DNA of 64,000 nt from DASPWV01 sp046727855 (lineage in GTDB: Bacteria; Acidobacteriota; Vicinamibacteria; Vicinamibacterales; UBA2999). This document shows positions 8,816 to 16,698 of the stretch, piece after piece (position 1 is the first letter of the stretch; each line of letters starts with the position of its first letter). The notes below the pieces were generated by a model. The model saw only the letters and a program-made list of their open reading frames with translations. It was not told the DNA's origin and ran no database searches. The translations under genes were made by a program, and so were the position numbers. Location of the stretch: the NCBI GenBank assembly GCA_046727855.1, contig JBKPDL010000025.1, forward strand, positions 28,691-92,690, read 5' to 3'.

Positions 8816-10051
8816 TCACTCGGTCCGCAGCGCCTGAATCGGAGGAATCAGCGACGCCCTTCGCGCGGGAAGCGCCCCGAAGCCAAGGCCGATCGTCAGC
8901 GCCATGCCAAGCGAGACGAAGAGCGCCTCCCACGGAACGCCGATCTTCCAGCTCGTGCTGAGTGCCACAACCGTTGCCCCAGTGCCCCCCAGCACGAGTC
9001 CGACCGTCCAACCACCGAGCGCCAACAGCGTCGCCTCGAACAGGAATTGGACCAGGATGTCGCGCGGCTGGGCGCCGACGGCCATGCGGAGACCAATCTC
9101 ACCCGTGCGTTCTCTGACCGACATCAGCATGAGCGCGAGGATGCCCATCCCGCCCACGATTAGGGCGACCGCGGCCACGCCAGTGGTCAATCGGCGTAGC
9201 GTCTCTGCGGTGTCCTGTTGAAGAGCCAGGAAGGTGGTCGCGTTTTGGACTTCGAAGTCCGCTTGTTCTTCCGGCCCGACGCGATGGCGTTCCCGGAGCA
9301 GAGTGCTGATTTGCCGCTCGGCATCCGCCATCCCGCGCGAGTCGTTGACACTCACGAAAATCGTGTTCAGCCACGTCGCATTGAAGAGGCGACGAAGGGC
9401 GGTGCGGATCGGGACCACGACTTGATTGTCCTCGTCGCCGCCCGCCACAGCGCCTTTCGGCGCAAGCACGCCGATGACGTCGAACGGAATCCCGCCGATG
9501 CGAATCGGCTGGCCAACCGGATTCTCTTCAAAGAGTGCGTCGGCGACCCGCGCGCCAAGCACCGCGACACGACGCGCCAGGCGATTGTCATCGGCGTCGA
9601 AAAATCGACCGCTGTCGATCTGGAACCGGCGCACATCGGGAAACTCCGGAGCCGTGCCGAGCACCTTCGTGGTCATCGCCGATGCGCCAGCTTTCACCTT
9701 GACAGGTGCTTCGATGCCCGGGACGGCCTCGGCGACCGGGCCCAGCGCGGCAATCGCGTCAAAGTCGTCCAATCGAAGTGTGGTGACGGTTCCCTTCACG
9801 CCCTTTCGCGCAACGAACCGCTTGACTTGCGCGGGTCTCACTACCAGTAGGTTCGCGCCGATGTTCTCGATCTGGCGGCGGATTTCGGCCTCCGCGCCTG
9901 TGCCGATCGCACTCGTGAGCACAATAGCGGCGACACCCGCCGTCACGCTCGAGACCGCGAGGGCTGCCCGGACGCGATGTGCCAGAAAGGCCTTGAGCCC
10001 CGGGCGGACACTGCGGCCCGCCCTGAGCGTCGTCGAAGGGCGGAGCCTCAT
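8816..10051 (-). CDS. MacB-type ABC transporter permease (second of pair)
   Basis: Start set at ATG 10051, which overlaps the stop of the upstream permease as ATGA. 411 residues in MacB/FtsX layout: one N-terminal helix (AALAVSSVTAGVAAIVLTSA), a large extracytoplasmic MacB_PCD domain (VLGTAPEFPDVRRF, VIGVLAPKG), then three C-terminal helices with the ERTGEIGLRMAVGA motif. Residues near the start (RPSTTLRAGRSV) are encoded by a dispersed palindromic repeat. It likely forms a heterodimer with the preceding permease in a tripartite or peptide exporter. Cargo unknown. Confidence 0.85.
   Translation of the reverse strand: MRLRPSTTLRAGRSVRPGLKAFLAHRVRAALAVSSVTAGVAAIVLTSAIGTGAEAEIRRQIENIGANLLVVRPAQVKRFVARKGVKGTVTTLRLDDFDAIAALGPVAEAVPGIEAPVKVKAGASAMTTKVLGTAPEFPDVRRFQIDSGRFFDADDNRLARRVAVLGARVADALFEENPVGQPIRIGGIPFDVIGVLAPKGAVAGGDEDNQVVVPIRTALRRLFNATWLNTIFVSVNDSRGMADAERQISTLLRERHRVGPEEQADFEVQNATTFLALQQDTAETLRRLTTGVAAVALIVGGMGILALMLMSVRERTGEIGLRMAVGAQPRDILVQFLFEATLLALGGWTVGLVLGGTGATVVALSTSWKIGVPWEALFVSLGMALTIGLGFGALPARRASLIPPIQALRTE
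10019..10042. repeat. Palindromic repeat CCCTGAGCGnnGTCGAAGGG, copy 1
   Basis: The core CCCTGAGCGTCGTCGAAGGG at 10021-10040 is an imperfect palindrome. It lies just after the start of the second permease and encodes its TTLRAGR segment. A near-identical copy sits at 11268-11289 in the same operon. Confidence 0.7.
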
Positions 10052-11256
10052 CGGAGCGCGACAGCAGGATGCAACTGCGCTGCGCGGCGCGCCGGGAGGA
10101 CGCCAGCCAGAACTCCGGTGGCTGCCGCGGCGAGCATCCCAACGAGCACCGCCTCCCACGAGAATGGATCGCCCAATTGCATCCTTTCAGCGACAAGCCG
10201 CGCACCCGCGTATCCGAGCAGCAGGCCGCCGAGGCCGCCGATCAAAATCATGGCTGCAGTTTCGGTCGCAAACTGCAGCCGAATGTCTTCAGGCCGGGCA
10301 CCGATGGCACGACGCAAGCCGATTTCTGTGATGCGCTGATTGACGGACGAGAGCATCAGCGTGGCCGCGACGATGCCGGCGACAAGCAGGACGACGGCGG
10401 CCACCATCGGCACCAACAGAAATAGTACGCGCCGAATCCACGCCATCATCTTTCGCACCTCGACGGTCGTCACGATCCTGAAATCGTCGGGTTCGTCCGA
10501 CATCAGCGCATGACGGTCGCGCAAGATGCGCCCGACTTCGCCTGCGATCGCTTCTTCCTGATCCGGATTCTTCACCAGCAGCTTGGCCGCCGCGATCGTG
10601 TCGACGTTTGTGAGCCGGCGCATCAGTGTCGAAATCGGGACGACGATTTCATTGTCGCGATCCATCCCATGCATGTCAGTCCCAAACGGCTCGAGCACAC
10701 CAATCACCTGAAAGGAAACGGCACCGATCCGGATCTCGGCATTCAGCGGGTCCTCTTGTCCAAACAACGTCCGCGCAATGGTGTCGCCGATGACCGCCAC
10801 TCGGGCGGCGGCGGTGACGGCCGCAGCGTCAAAGTACTCCCCACGTTGCACCGCCCGCGCCCACACGCGCTCGCCTCGCTCGGACTGCCCCAGGACGCGC
10901 ACGGTGGCCGTGATGTCCCGATACCGCACGACGCTCGAGAGGTCCTGCTGGGGATCCCACGCCTCGATGCCGTCGAGCCCGGCTGCGACCGCGCTCAAGT
11001 CGTCGATCGTCAGCCGTGAGGCGCCGGCTCGCGGGCTCCCCATGATGCGACTCCCGCCCGAGATCACGAGAATGGATGAATCACCCAAGATCTGCCGAAG
11101 GGTCTTCAACATCTTGGCCTGCACGCCCTGGCCGAGCGATACGACGAGTGTCAGAGCGGCCACTCCCATCAAACTCCCGAGCATCACGAACGCGCTCCGC
11201 AGCGGATATCGGGCCATCGCGCGCATGCTGTGTGTCACGAGACGCATCGTCCTCAT
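10048..11256 (-). CDS. MacB-type ABC transporter permease (first of pair)
   Basis: 402 residues: N-terminal helix (SAFVMLGSLMGVAALTLVVSL), long periplasmic domain (about 45-270) with VIGVLEPFGTDMHGMDRDNE, then three helices with INQRITEIGLRRAIGARPEDI-type MacB/FtsX signature. Start at ATG 11256 overlaps the ATPase stop as ATGA, and the stop overlaps the next permease start, so the three genes are translationally coupled. Two half-transporters with one ATPase imply a heterodimeric exporter. Confidence 0.87.
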   Translation of the reverse strand: MRTMRLVTHSMRAMARYPLRSAFVMLGSLMGVAALTLVVSLGQGVQAKMLKTLRQILGDSSILVISGGSRIMGSPRAGASRLTIDDLSAVAAGLDGIEAWDPQQDLSSVVRYRDITATVRVLGQSERGERVWARAVQRGEYFDAAAVTAAARVAVIGDTIARTLFGQEDPLNAEIRIGAVSFQVIGVLEPFGTDMHGMDRDNEIVVPISTLMRRLTNVDTIAAAKLLVKNPDQEEAIAGEVGRILRDRHALMSDEPDDFRIVTTVEVRKMMAWIRRVLFLLVPMVAAVVLLVAGIVAATLMLSSVNQRITEIGLRRAIGARPEDIRLQFATETAAMILIGGLGGLLLGYAGARLVAERMQLGDPFSWEAVLVGMLAAAATGVLAGVLPARRAAQLHPAVALR

Positions 11257-11990
11257 CGCACTTCCGTGCCCTGAGCGACGTCGAAGGGCTCCAGCATCGT
11301 CGTGAGTGGCGCTTGCTGAGCATCTGCAATCACACGGCCCCGCTCGAGTCGCACGACACGCCGGGCGTGCGTCGCCATGGCGGGATCGTGCGTGACCAGG
11401 ACAATCGTGCGGCCGGACTGGCTCAGCGTCTGAAAGATCCGCATGATTTCGCCGGCCGACTGCGGATCCAGGTTTCCGGTGGGTTCGTCAGCCAACAAGA
11501 GATCCGGGTTGTTGACGAGCGCCCGCGCGATGGCGACGCGCTGCTGCTCGCCACCAGACAGTTCGGACGGTGTGTGATGCACGCGCTCGGCGAGGCCGAC
11601 CGCCTCGAGCGCCTTGCGGCCAAGACCGTTCGTCGACGTGCGATCGGAATACAGCAGCGGCAGCTCGACGTTCTCGAGCGCGCTCGTCCTCGGCAGGAGA
11701 TGAAACGCCTGGAACACGAACCCGACATTCTTGTTCCGGAAGCGGGCCTGCTGGGCGACGCTCAGGTCCGAGACATCGCGCCCATCGAACAAGTACCGTC
11801 CAGTGGTCGGCGCGTCGAGGAGCCCGAGGATGTTCATCAGGGTGGACTTGCCCGATCCTGAGGCGCCGACGACGGCCGCGAATTCACCGCGGTCGATCCG
11901 CAGCGAGACATCGGACAACGCCTGGACGGTCTCGCCGGTCGGTCGCGTATACGTTTTACCGATCGCGTGCAGCTCGATCATCGATGACAT
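11253..11990 (-). CDS. ABC transporter ATP-binding protein (MacB/LolD type)
   Basis: 245 residues. Walker A is GASGSGKSTL (about 42-51), the Q-loop is in GFVFQAFHLLPRTS, the signature is LSGGEQQRVAIARAL, and Walker B is LLLADEPTGNLD with a His in VLVTHD. The last residues (PFDVAQGTEVR) are encoded by the dispersed palindromic repeat. Energises the two permeases downstream. The start overlaps the adaptor gene by 35 bp. Confidence 0.92.
   Translation of the reverse strand: MSSMIELHAIGKTYTRPTGETVQALSDVSLRIDRGEFAAVVGASGSGKSTLMNILGLLDAPTTGRYLFDGRDVSDLSVAQQARFRNKNVGFVFQAFHLLPRTSALENVELPLLYSDRTSTNGLGRKALEAVGLAERVHHTPSELSGGEQQRVAIARALVNNPDLLLADEPTGNLDPQSAGEIMRIFQTLSQSGRTIVLVTHDPAMATHARRVVRLERGRVIADAQQAPLTTMLEPFDVAQGTEVR
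11268..11289. repeat. Palindromic repeat CCCTGAGCGnnGTCGAAGGG, copy 2
   Basis: GCCCTGAGCGACGTCGAAGG and its flanks at 11268-11289 match copy 1 at all but a central base. Here the repeat forms the last codons of the ATPase gene, next to the junction with the first permease. Confidence 0.7.
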
Positions 11991-13053
11991 CCTCTTTGTT
12001 CACATCGCCGATTAACACCTCGTCGCCTTCGCGCAAACCGTCGACGATTTCCCAGTACGACTCGTCCCGGCCGCCGGTGGTCACCAGCCGCCGTTCGATG
12101 GCGTCGCCGCGCCGGGACAAGACGAATGCTCCGTCACCATCCCGACGCACCGCACGAATGGGCAGCGCCAGCACGTTCTCGCGCGTGTCAAGCGCGATGC
12201 GAACGGTTGTTGTCATTTCAGGACGGAGCGTTCGATCGCGCGGCGGCTCGAATCGCACCACCGTGACGTAATTCACGACGTTGTCCCGAATCTCCGCTTT
12301 CGGATACACGGCAGTGACCTGCCCCTCGAACTCGTGGTCGCCGTAGGTGTCCACGGTAAATTTGGCACCGCGTCCGATACGAATCCGTCCAATGTCGGTT
12401 TCATCCACGTAAGCCCAGACTTCGAGGCGCGAGAGGTCGATCAGCGTCACGAACGTCGGCGCTGCAAAGCTGGCCGCGACCGTCTCACCTTCCTGTGTCG
12501 AGACTGACGCGACGACGCCAGCGATTGGTGCGATGATCTGGGCGTAGGCGAGCTGCGTCGTCGCGTACTCGAGGCTTGCTTGTGCGGCGCTGACCTGCTG
12601 TTCGGCCACGGCTGCGGCGCGCTCCGCCAGATCGAGGTCGATCCGTGCCACTGCGCCCGCCTCGTTGAGCTGACGCTTACGCTGAAGATCGGTCCGCGCG
12701 TAGCTCAGATTCACATCCGCTTGTTGCAACGCGGCGGCGGCCTCGTTGCGGCGAGCGATGAGGTCACGGTCGTCGAGTTCTGCGAGCAGCTGTCCTTTGT
12801 TAATGCGGTCTCCGATCCGGACGTACAGGCGTTTCACGACCCCGGAAATCCGGGAACCGACACGAACTTCGGCGCCCACGCGCGGCTTGATAATCCCCGT
12901 GGCTTTGACAACGGACCCGACGTCTCGCCGGACCACGCGCACCACACCCGCCGCCGCGTTATCCTCCGATTGGGTCCACACCGCGCGGCCCCACAGGAAC
13001 GCCGCGACAGCGATCGCTGCCAGTGCGACGGCCGCAAACGTCAACTTTCTCAA
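11956..13053 (-). CDS. MacA/HlyD-like periplasmic adaptor of the exporter
   Basis: 365 residues: N-terminal signal anchor (FAAVALAAIAVAAFLWGRA), barrel-sandwich half-motif SRISGVVKRLYVRIGDRINKGQLLAEL, an alpha-hairpin at about 95-165, second lipoyl half APIAGVVASVSTQEGETV, and a beta-barrel domain (VDETDIGRIRIG). This is the first gene of the operon and would link the inner-membrane permeases to an outer-membrane TolC-type channel. No TolC gene is present nearby. Confidence 0.88.
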   Translation of the reverse strand: MRKLTFAAVALAAIAVAAFLWGRAVWTQSEDNAAAGVVRVVRRDVGSVVKATGIIKPRVGAEVRVGSRISGVVKRLYVRIGDRINKGQLLAELDDRDLIARRNEAAAALQQADVNLSYARTDLQRKRQLNEAGAVARIDLDLAERAAAVAEQQVSAAQASLEYATTQLAYAQIIAPIAGVVASVSTQEGETVAASFAAPTFVTLIDLSRLEVWAYVDETDIGRIRIGRGAKFTVDTYGDHEFEGQVTAVYPKAEIRDNVVNYVTVVRFEPPRDRTLRPEMTTTVRIALDTRENVLALPIRAVRRDGDGAFVLSRRGDAIERRLVTTGGRDESYWEIVDGLREGDEVLIGDVNKEDVIDDRAARDR

Positions 13054-13148
13054 TCGCCCTCTACCGCTTCCAGTGTCAGAGCGAGATGTTTCTCAATTGT
13101 TTCTGCGATGTAACTGATTGAAACAGCAGGATCGGCCGATCGAGAAAA

Positions 13149-13892
13149 TCAAGGCGGGCTCACCACAGTCGACTCGGACTCGGTCCAGCTAGCGAGCGCT
13201 TCCACGTCGATGATCTGAAGCCGCCCGCGAGCCATCTGAATCAGCCCCGCGTGTTCGAGCGTCTTGAGCGCTCGCTGGACCACCTCGCGTACTGACCCGA
13301 CCATCGCGGCAATCTCGTCTTGTGTGTATTCGGGACTCGAGCTGGCCGGCGCCTCGACGAGTGTCTGGCTCCCACGTGCGCGGTCGACGAGCAGTCGGGC
13401 GACGCGTGCCACAACTGTCCGCAGCGAGAAGTCTTCAACCATTTGCTTATATGCGCGAAGGCGCGAAGCAAAGAGGCGGATGACCTCGATAGCGACGTCG
13501 GGATGGCGTCTCAGAAGATCGAACAGGTCGGCTTGTGGAATGACAACGACTGTGGTGTCCGAGACCGCGATCGCTTCCGCTGGCTGCGGCTCATCGTCGA
13601 ACACTGCGATGTCCGCGAACGTGCGTGCCGGTCCGAACACTTTCAAAACCTGTTCACGGCCCTCCTCGGATCTGATCACGGTTCGCACGCCGCCGCTGAG
13701 GACGATGCACAGTCCTTCGGACTGGTCGCCCCTCTGGAAGATCACGTCGCCCGCTTGATAGTGGCGTTCGCGCAGGCCGGTTGCAAGCGCGTTGAGCTCG
13801 GCTGCAGGCAGTGCGCCAAAGTACGGGATCTGTCTGAGCAATTCGAGCTTGGCCGCGAGATCCATACCAGCTGTCGTTGTACGGTTCGACAT
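13149..13892 (-). CDS. Crp/Fnr-family transcriptional regulator
   Basis: Cyclic-nucleotide-binding-like domain at about 10-125 (LRERHYQAGDVIFQRGDQSEGLCIVLSGGVRT) and a C-terminal winged helix (TQDEIAAMVGSVREVVQRALKTLEHAGLI). Start taken at ATG 13892 (247 aa); ATG 13865 is also possible, and a GTG at 14063 would add 57 residues with CAAC and NC cysteines that I do not consider coding. The effector is not evident. It lies 95 bp beyond the start of the exporter adaptor and reads in the same direction, so it may regulate that operon. Confidence 0.85.
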   Translation of the reverse strand: MSNRTTTAGMDLAAKLELLRQIPYFGALPAAELNALATGLRERHYQAGDVIFQRGDQSEGLCIVLSGGVRTVIRSEEGREQVLKVFGPARTFADIAVFDDEPQPAEAIAVSDTTVVVIPQADLFDLLRRHPDVAIEVIRLFASRLRAYKQMVEDFSLRTVVARVARLLVDRARGSQTLVEAPASSSPEYTQDEIAAMVGSVREVVQRALKTLEHAGLIQMARGRLQIIDVEALASWTESESTVVSPP

Positions 13893-14216
13893 ATAGCACA
13901 CGTCGTGAACCCGCAGTTCCGGTTCGGTGATGGGAATCTTCAATGAGGTGCTCACCGGCCTGCCAGCCGCGGTCGACGCCTGGCAGTTCGGAGGCATTGG
14001 CCGATCGCAAGCGGCACATTCGATCACTTCATCATCGGCGGAAGTCCCATCGTTGGTTATCACACGGGCGGCAAACAGTAAGGCGACGTGTCAGATTCCG
14101 GTTGCATAACGACGGCCGGGCTGACCGGAAGACGCACGAGCCGAGCCCAAGGATGCGGGCTGAGCCCAGGCGTCGACACCGAATCCTTCATCGTGTTCCA
14201 GACGTCTTTCACCATA

Positions 14217-14370
14217 GAACTAGCCAAGGGCCCTGCCCTTGATATCCGGCTAACTCCGCGGCCCTTGGCTAGTTCTTGTTGTTGGCTTGGCGCACATCCG
14301 CGCGCCGTAGACCGTTATGCGAGTCCACAACGCGTACAAAATTCACGTCTGTGGCCGCATAACGGTCTAA
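14217..14370 (+). repeat. Triple-hairpin intergenic repeat, copy A
   Basis: Hairpin 1 pairs GAACTAGCCAAGGGC (14217-14231) with its complement at 14261-14275, a perfect 15-bp stem. Hairpin 2 lies at about 14289-14306 and is imperfect in this copy. Hairpin 3 pairs TAGACCGTTATGCG (14308-14321) with 14356-14369, a perfect 14-bp stem whose 34-base loop holds an inner CCACA/TGTGG pair. It fills most of the 329-bp gap before the monooxygenase-like gene. Related copies lie at 32.9, 33.2 and 50.9 kb. Confidence 0.9.
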
Positions 14371-14393
14371 ACCCCAGCGAGGGCCCCATCGTC

Positions 14394-14702
14394 ATGAAGC
14401 AGACATTGATACGCTACCAAACCAAGTCGAATCAATCAGAAGAGAACCAGCGGCTTATCGAGCGCGTGTTCGAAGAATTGCGCGCGAAGGCGCCAGCGGG
14501 CGTCCGCTACCTGACCCTGCGGCTCGACGATCAGTCGTTCGTGCATTTTGTGGAGGTGGACACTCCGGATGGCAGCAACCCCCTCCCCGAACTGGAAGCG
14601 TTTCGGGCGTTCCAGCGCGGTATTCGAGACAGGTGCGTCGAGCCGCCCCACTCAAGTAAGGCCACCATCTTGGGCAACTATCGGATGCTCAGAGAGGGGT
14701 GA
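14394..14702 (+). CDS. Small ABM-like (ferredoxin-fold) protein
   Basis: 102 residues from ATG 14394. The layout, an N-terminal MKQTLIRYQTK strand, a long helix (ENQRLIERVFEELRAK), then DQSFVHFVEVDTPDG and LEAFRAFQRGIRDRC, resembles the dimeric alpha/beta-barrel ABM superfamily. No catalytic residue is evident. The stop lies 33 bp before the start of the ECF sigma gene, so the two probably form an operon. The frame continues upstream through the repeat, but that part is not conserved-looking. Confidence 0.65.
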   Translation: MKQTLIRYQTKSNQSEENQRLIERVFEELRAKAPAGVRYLTLRLDDQSFVHFVEVDTPDGSNPLPELEAFRAFQRGIRDRCVEPPHSSKATILGNYRMLREG

Positions 14703-14734
14703 GATCTGCGGGAAACCACGAGGGGACTCTGATC

Positions 14735-15634
14735 ATGAGTGAGGGAACTCCAGGCGGCGAGGACGCCAGAGAATCGTTTCATCGCCTTCTGGTTGAATTG
14801 CGTCCTCGGCTGCATCGTTACTCCGCCCGCGTGACGGGCTCGGTGATCGACGGCGAGGACGTTGTCCAGGAAGCGCTCGTGAAGGCGATCGAGGCCTTCG
14901 AGGGGGCTCGCCCGATCGCCAACCCCGAGGCTTGGCTCTTTCGAATCGCGCACAACACCGCGCTCGACTTTCTGCGGCGCCGCACGCGCCACGCGGCATC
15001 GAACTCCAGCCAGGATGTGGAAACGATGGCAGACACGGTGAATACCAACCGCGATCCGCAGATCACCGCCACGAGTCTCGGGACCTTCATGCGGCTGCCC
15101 GTCGCCCAGCGGAGCAGTGTCATCTTGATGGATGTGCTCGGGTACTCCCTTCGGGAGATCAGCAGCATCATGGACATGACCATCCCAGCCGTGAAGGCGG
15201 CCCTGCATCGCGGTCGCGCGCGTTTGCGCCAATTTGGGGACCAGCCGGTGGAGCGTCCATTCCCCGTGTTGTCAACCCGACACCGCTCGTTGCTGGCCGC
15301 CTATGTGGACCGTTTCAACGAGCGAGACTTCGACGCGATACGTGAGATGCTCGCGGATGAAGTGCGGCTGGACCTCGTGGCCCGCACCCGAATGAACGGA
15401 CGGACAGAGGTGGGGACCTATCTGCACAACTACGCGCAGACGGATGATTGGAAATTTGCCCTCGGCGCGGTCGAGGGCAGGCCGGCGGTCCTCGTGCACG
15501 ATCCGCGGAACGGGTCGCCAGTGCCAGCGTACTTTGTGGTCTTGGAGTGGGATGGTGACAAGCTGCTCAGCATTCGCGATTTTCGCTACGCCCGCTATGT
15601 GATCGACGGCGCAGAATTCACCACGCTGGTCTAG
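14735..15634 (+). CDS. ECF sigma factor with C-terminal SnoaL-like domain
   Basis: 299 residues from ATG 14735, preceded by GAGGGG. Region 2 has DGEDVVQEALVKAIEAF and NPEAWLFRIAHNTALDFLRRR; region 4 has LPVAQRSSVILMDVLGYSLREI and TIPAVKAALHRGRARLR. The remaining 120 residues (ALLAAYVDRFNERDFDAIREM-like onward) form an NTF2/SnoaL-like domain, as in extracytoplasmic sigma groups where that domain tunes activity in place of an anti-sigma factor. Partner of the ABM-like gene upstream; the SDR gene follows 89 bp later. Confidence 0.85.
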   Translation: MSEGTPGGEDARESFHRLLVELRPRLHRYSARVTGSVIDGEDVVQEALVKAIEAFEGARPIANPEAWLFRIAHNTALDFLRRRTRHAASNSSQDVETMADTVNTNRDPQITATSLGTFMRLPVAQRSSVILMDVLGYSLREISSIMDMTIPAVKAALHRGRARLRQFGDQPVERPFPVLSTRHRSLLAAYVDRFNERDFDAIREMLADEVRLDLVARTRMNGRTEVGTYLHNYAQTDDWKFALGAVEGRPAVLVHDPRNGSPVPAYFVVLEWDGDKLLSIRDFRYARYVIDGAEFTTLV

Positions 15635-15723
15635 GGGCAGCTGACGAAGAGCGCATCCTTTCGCGCAGATGGTTCGTCTTCCAGGCAGGCCGCAAGAATG
15701 GTGGCAGTCAAGGAGAACGAACG

Positions 15724-16515
15724 ATGTTGCTCAAGGGCAAGAACGCCGTGATTTACGGAGCCGGGGGCGCCGTCGGCAGCGCGGTGGCACGGGCCTTCGC
15801 GCGCGAGGGCGCGAGAGTCTTCTTGACCGGCCGCAGTCTCGGTCCCGTCGAAGTCGTGGCAGCCGCGATCGCGGCGGAAGATGGCGTCGCCGAGGTCGCG
15901 CAGGTCGACGCCCTCGACGAGCAGGCCGTGGAAAAGCATGCCAGCGAGACGGCAGACAAGGCCGGCGGGATCGACGTTTCGTTCAACGCCATCGGCATCC
16001 CGCAGCAGGGGATTCAAGGCATCCCGCTCTCTGATCTGTCACTCGAGAGCTTCGCTCTGCCGATCACCACCTACACGCGAGCGCATTTTTTGACCGCGCG
16101 CGCTGCGGCCCGGCGCATGGTCGAGAAGGGCTCCGGCGTGATCCTCATGCACACGCCTGAGCCGGCCCGTTTGGGGGCACCCCTCGTCGGCGGCATGGGG
16201 CCGGCGTGGGCCGCGATGGAAGGCCTGTCCCGCAGCCTGTCCGCGGAATTCGCATCTCGCGGCGTTCGCGCGGTTTGCCTGCGCTCGACCGGAATTCCCG
16301 AGACACACACCATCGACGTCGTCTTCGGCCTCCACGGCAAGGCTATGGGCATGCCTCGGGAGCAATTCCAGGCGCTCATGGAAAGCATGAGTCACACACG
16401 ACGATCGACCACGCTTGCGGAACTCGCCAATGTGGCAGTCCTCATCGCATCTGATTTGGCAAGTGGCATGACCGGCACTGTCGCCAACATTACGGGAGGA
16501 AAGATTGTCGACTGA
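15724..16515 (+). CDS. SDR-family NAD(P)-dependent oxidoreductase
   Basis: 263 residues, Rossmann fold with YGAGGAVGSAVARAFAREGA (glycine-rich cofactor loop, about 11-30) and NAIG at about 90. The usual YxxxK is not present in standard form: the region after ILMHTPEPARLG reads GPAWAAMEGLSRSLSAEFA, with Trp at the expected Tyr site and Met-Glu in place of Lys. It may therefore be a non-catalytic or atypical SDR. AAGGAG precedes the start. Substrate unknown. Confidence 0.8.
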   Translation: MLLKGKNAVIYGAGGAVGSAVARAFAREGARVFLTGRSLGPVEVVAAAIAAEDGVAEVAQVDALDEQAVEKHASETADKAGGIDVSFNAIGIPQQGIQGIPLSDLSLESFALPITTYTRAHFLTARAAARRMVEKGSGVILMHTPEPARLGAPLVGGMGPAWAAMEGLSRSLSAEFASRGVRAVCLRSTGIPETHTIDVVFGLHGKAMGMPREQFQALMESMSHTRRSTTLAELANVAVLIASDLASGMTGTVANITGGKIVD

Positions 16516-16568
16516 TACAGCGCCGAACACACGCGACATCCAGTGGGACCGCCCGCGACACGCGCGCC

Positions 16569-16679
16569 CTAGATGGCGAGCTCGTGGCGATCGACGAGCA
16601 TGAGCTGTCATCATTTCAGACACTACATCAGGATCGCGTCGCCGAGCAGCCTCATCCCATGACGATTCCAGCGGCGTGA
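16569..16679 (+). pseudogene. Remnant of an ATP-dependent DNA ligase domain
   Basis: A 36-codon frame reads LDGELVAIDEHELSSFQTLHQ and then a short tail to TGA at 16677-16679. The first part matches the conserved segment after the adenylation motif of LigD/ATP-dependent ligases (LDGE-V-D--G--SFQ-LQ). There is no room for the remainder of the enzyme on either side. Read as a decayed fragment. Confidence 0.5.
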
Positions 16680-16698
16680 ATGGTTTTGGCTGACCTCA

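Noticed and set aside
13893..14063. FNR-like Fe-S cysteine lead on the Crp/Fnr protein
   Set aside because: The cysteines lie in an extension from a GTG that lacks FNR spacing and conservation; ATG 13892 gives a normal Crp-family length.
14308..14369. Hairpin 3 of the repeat as an integron attC site
   Set aside because: GTTATGC and GCATAAC are each one base off the attC core boxes, but their order is reversed relative to attC, there is no cassette array and no integrase.
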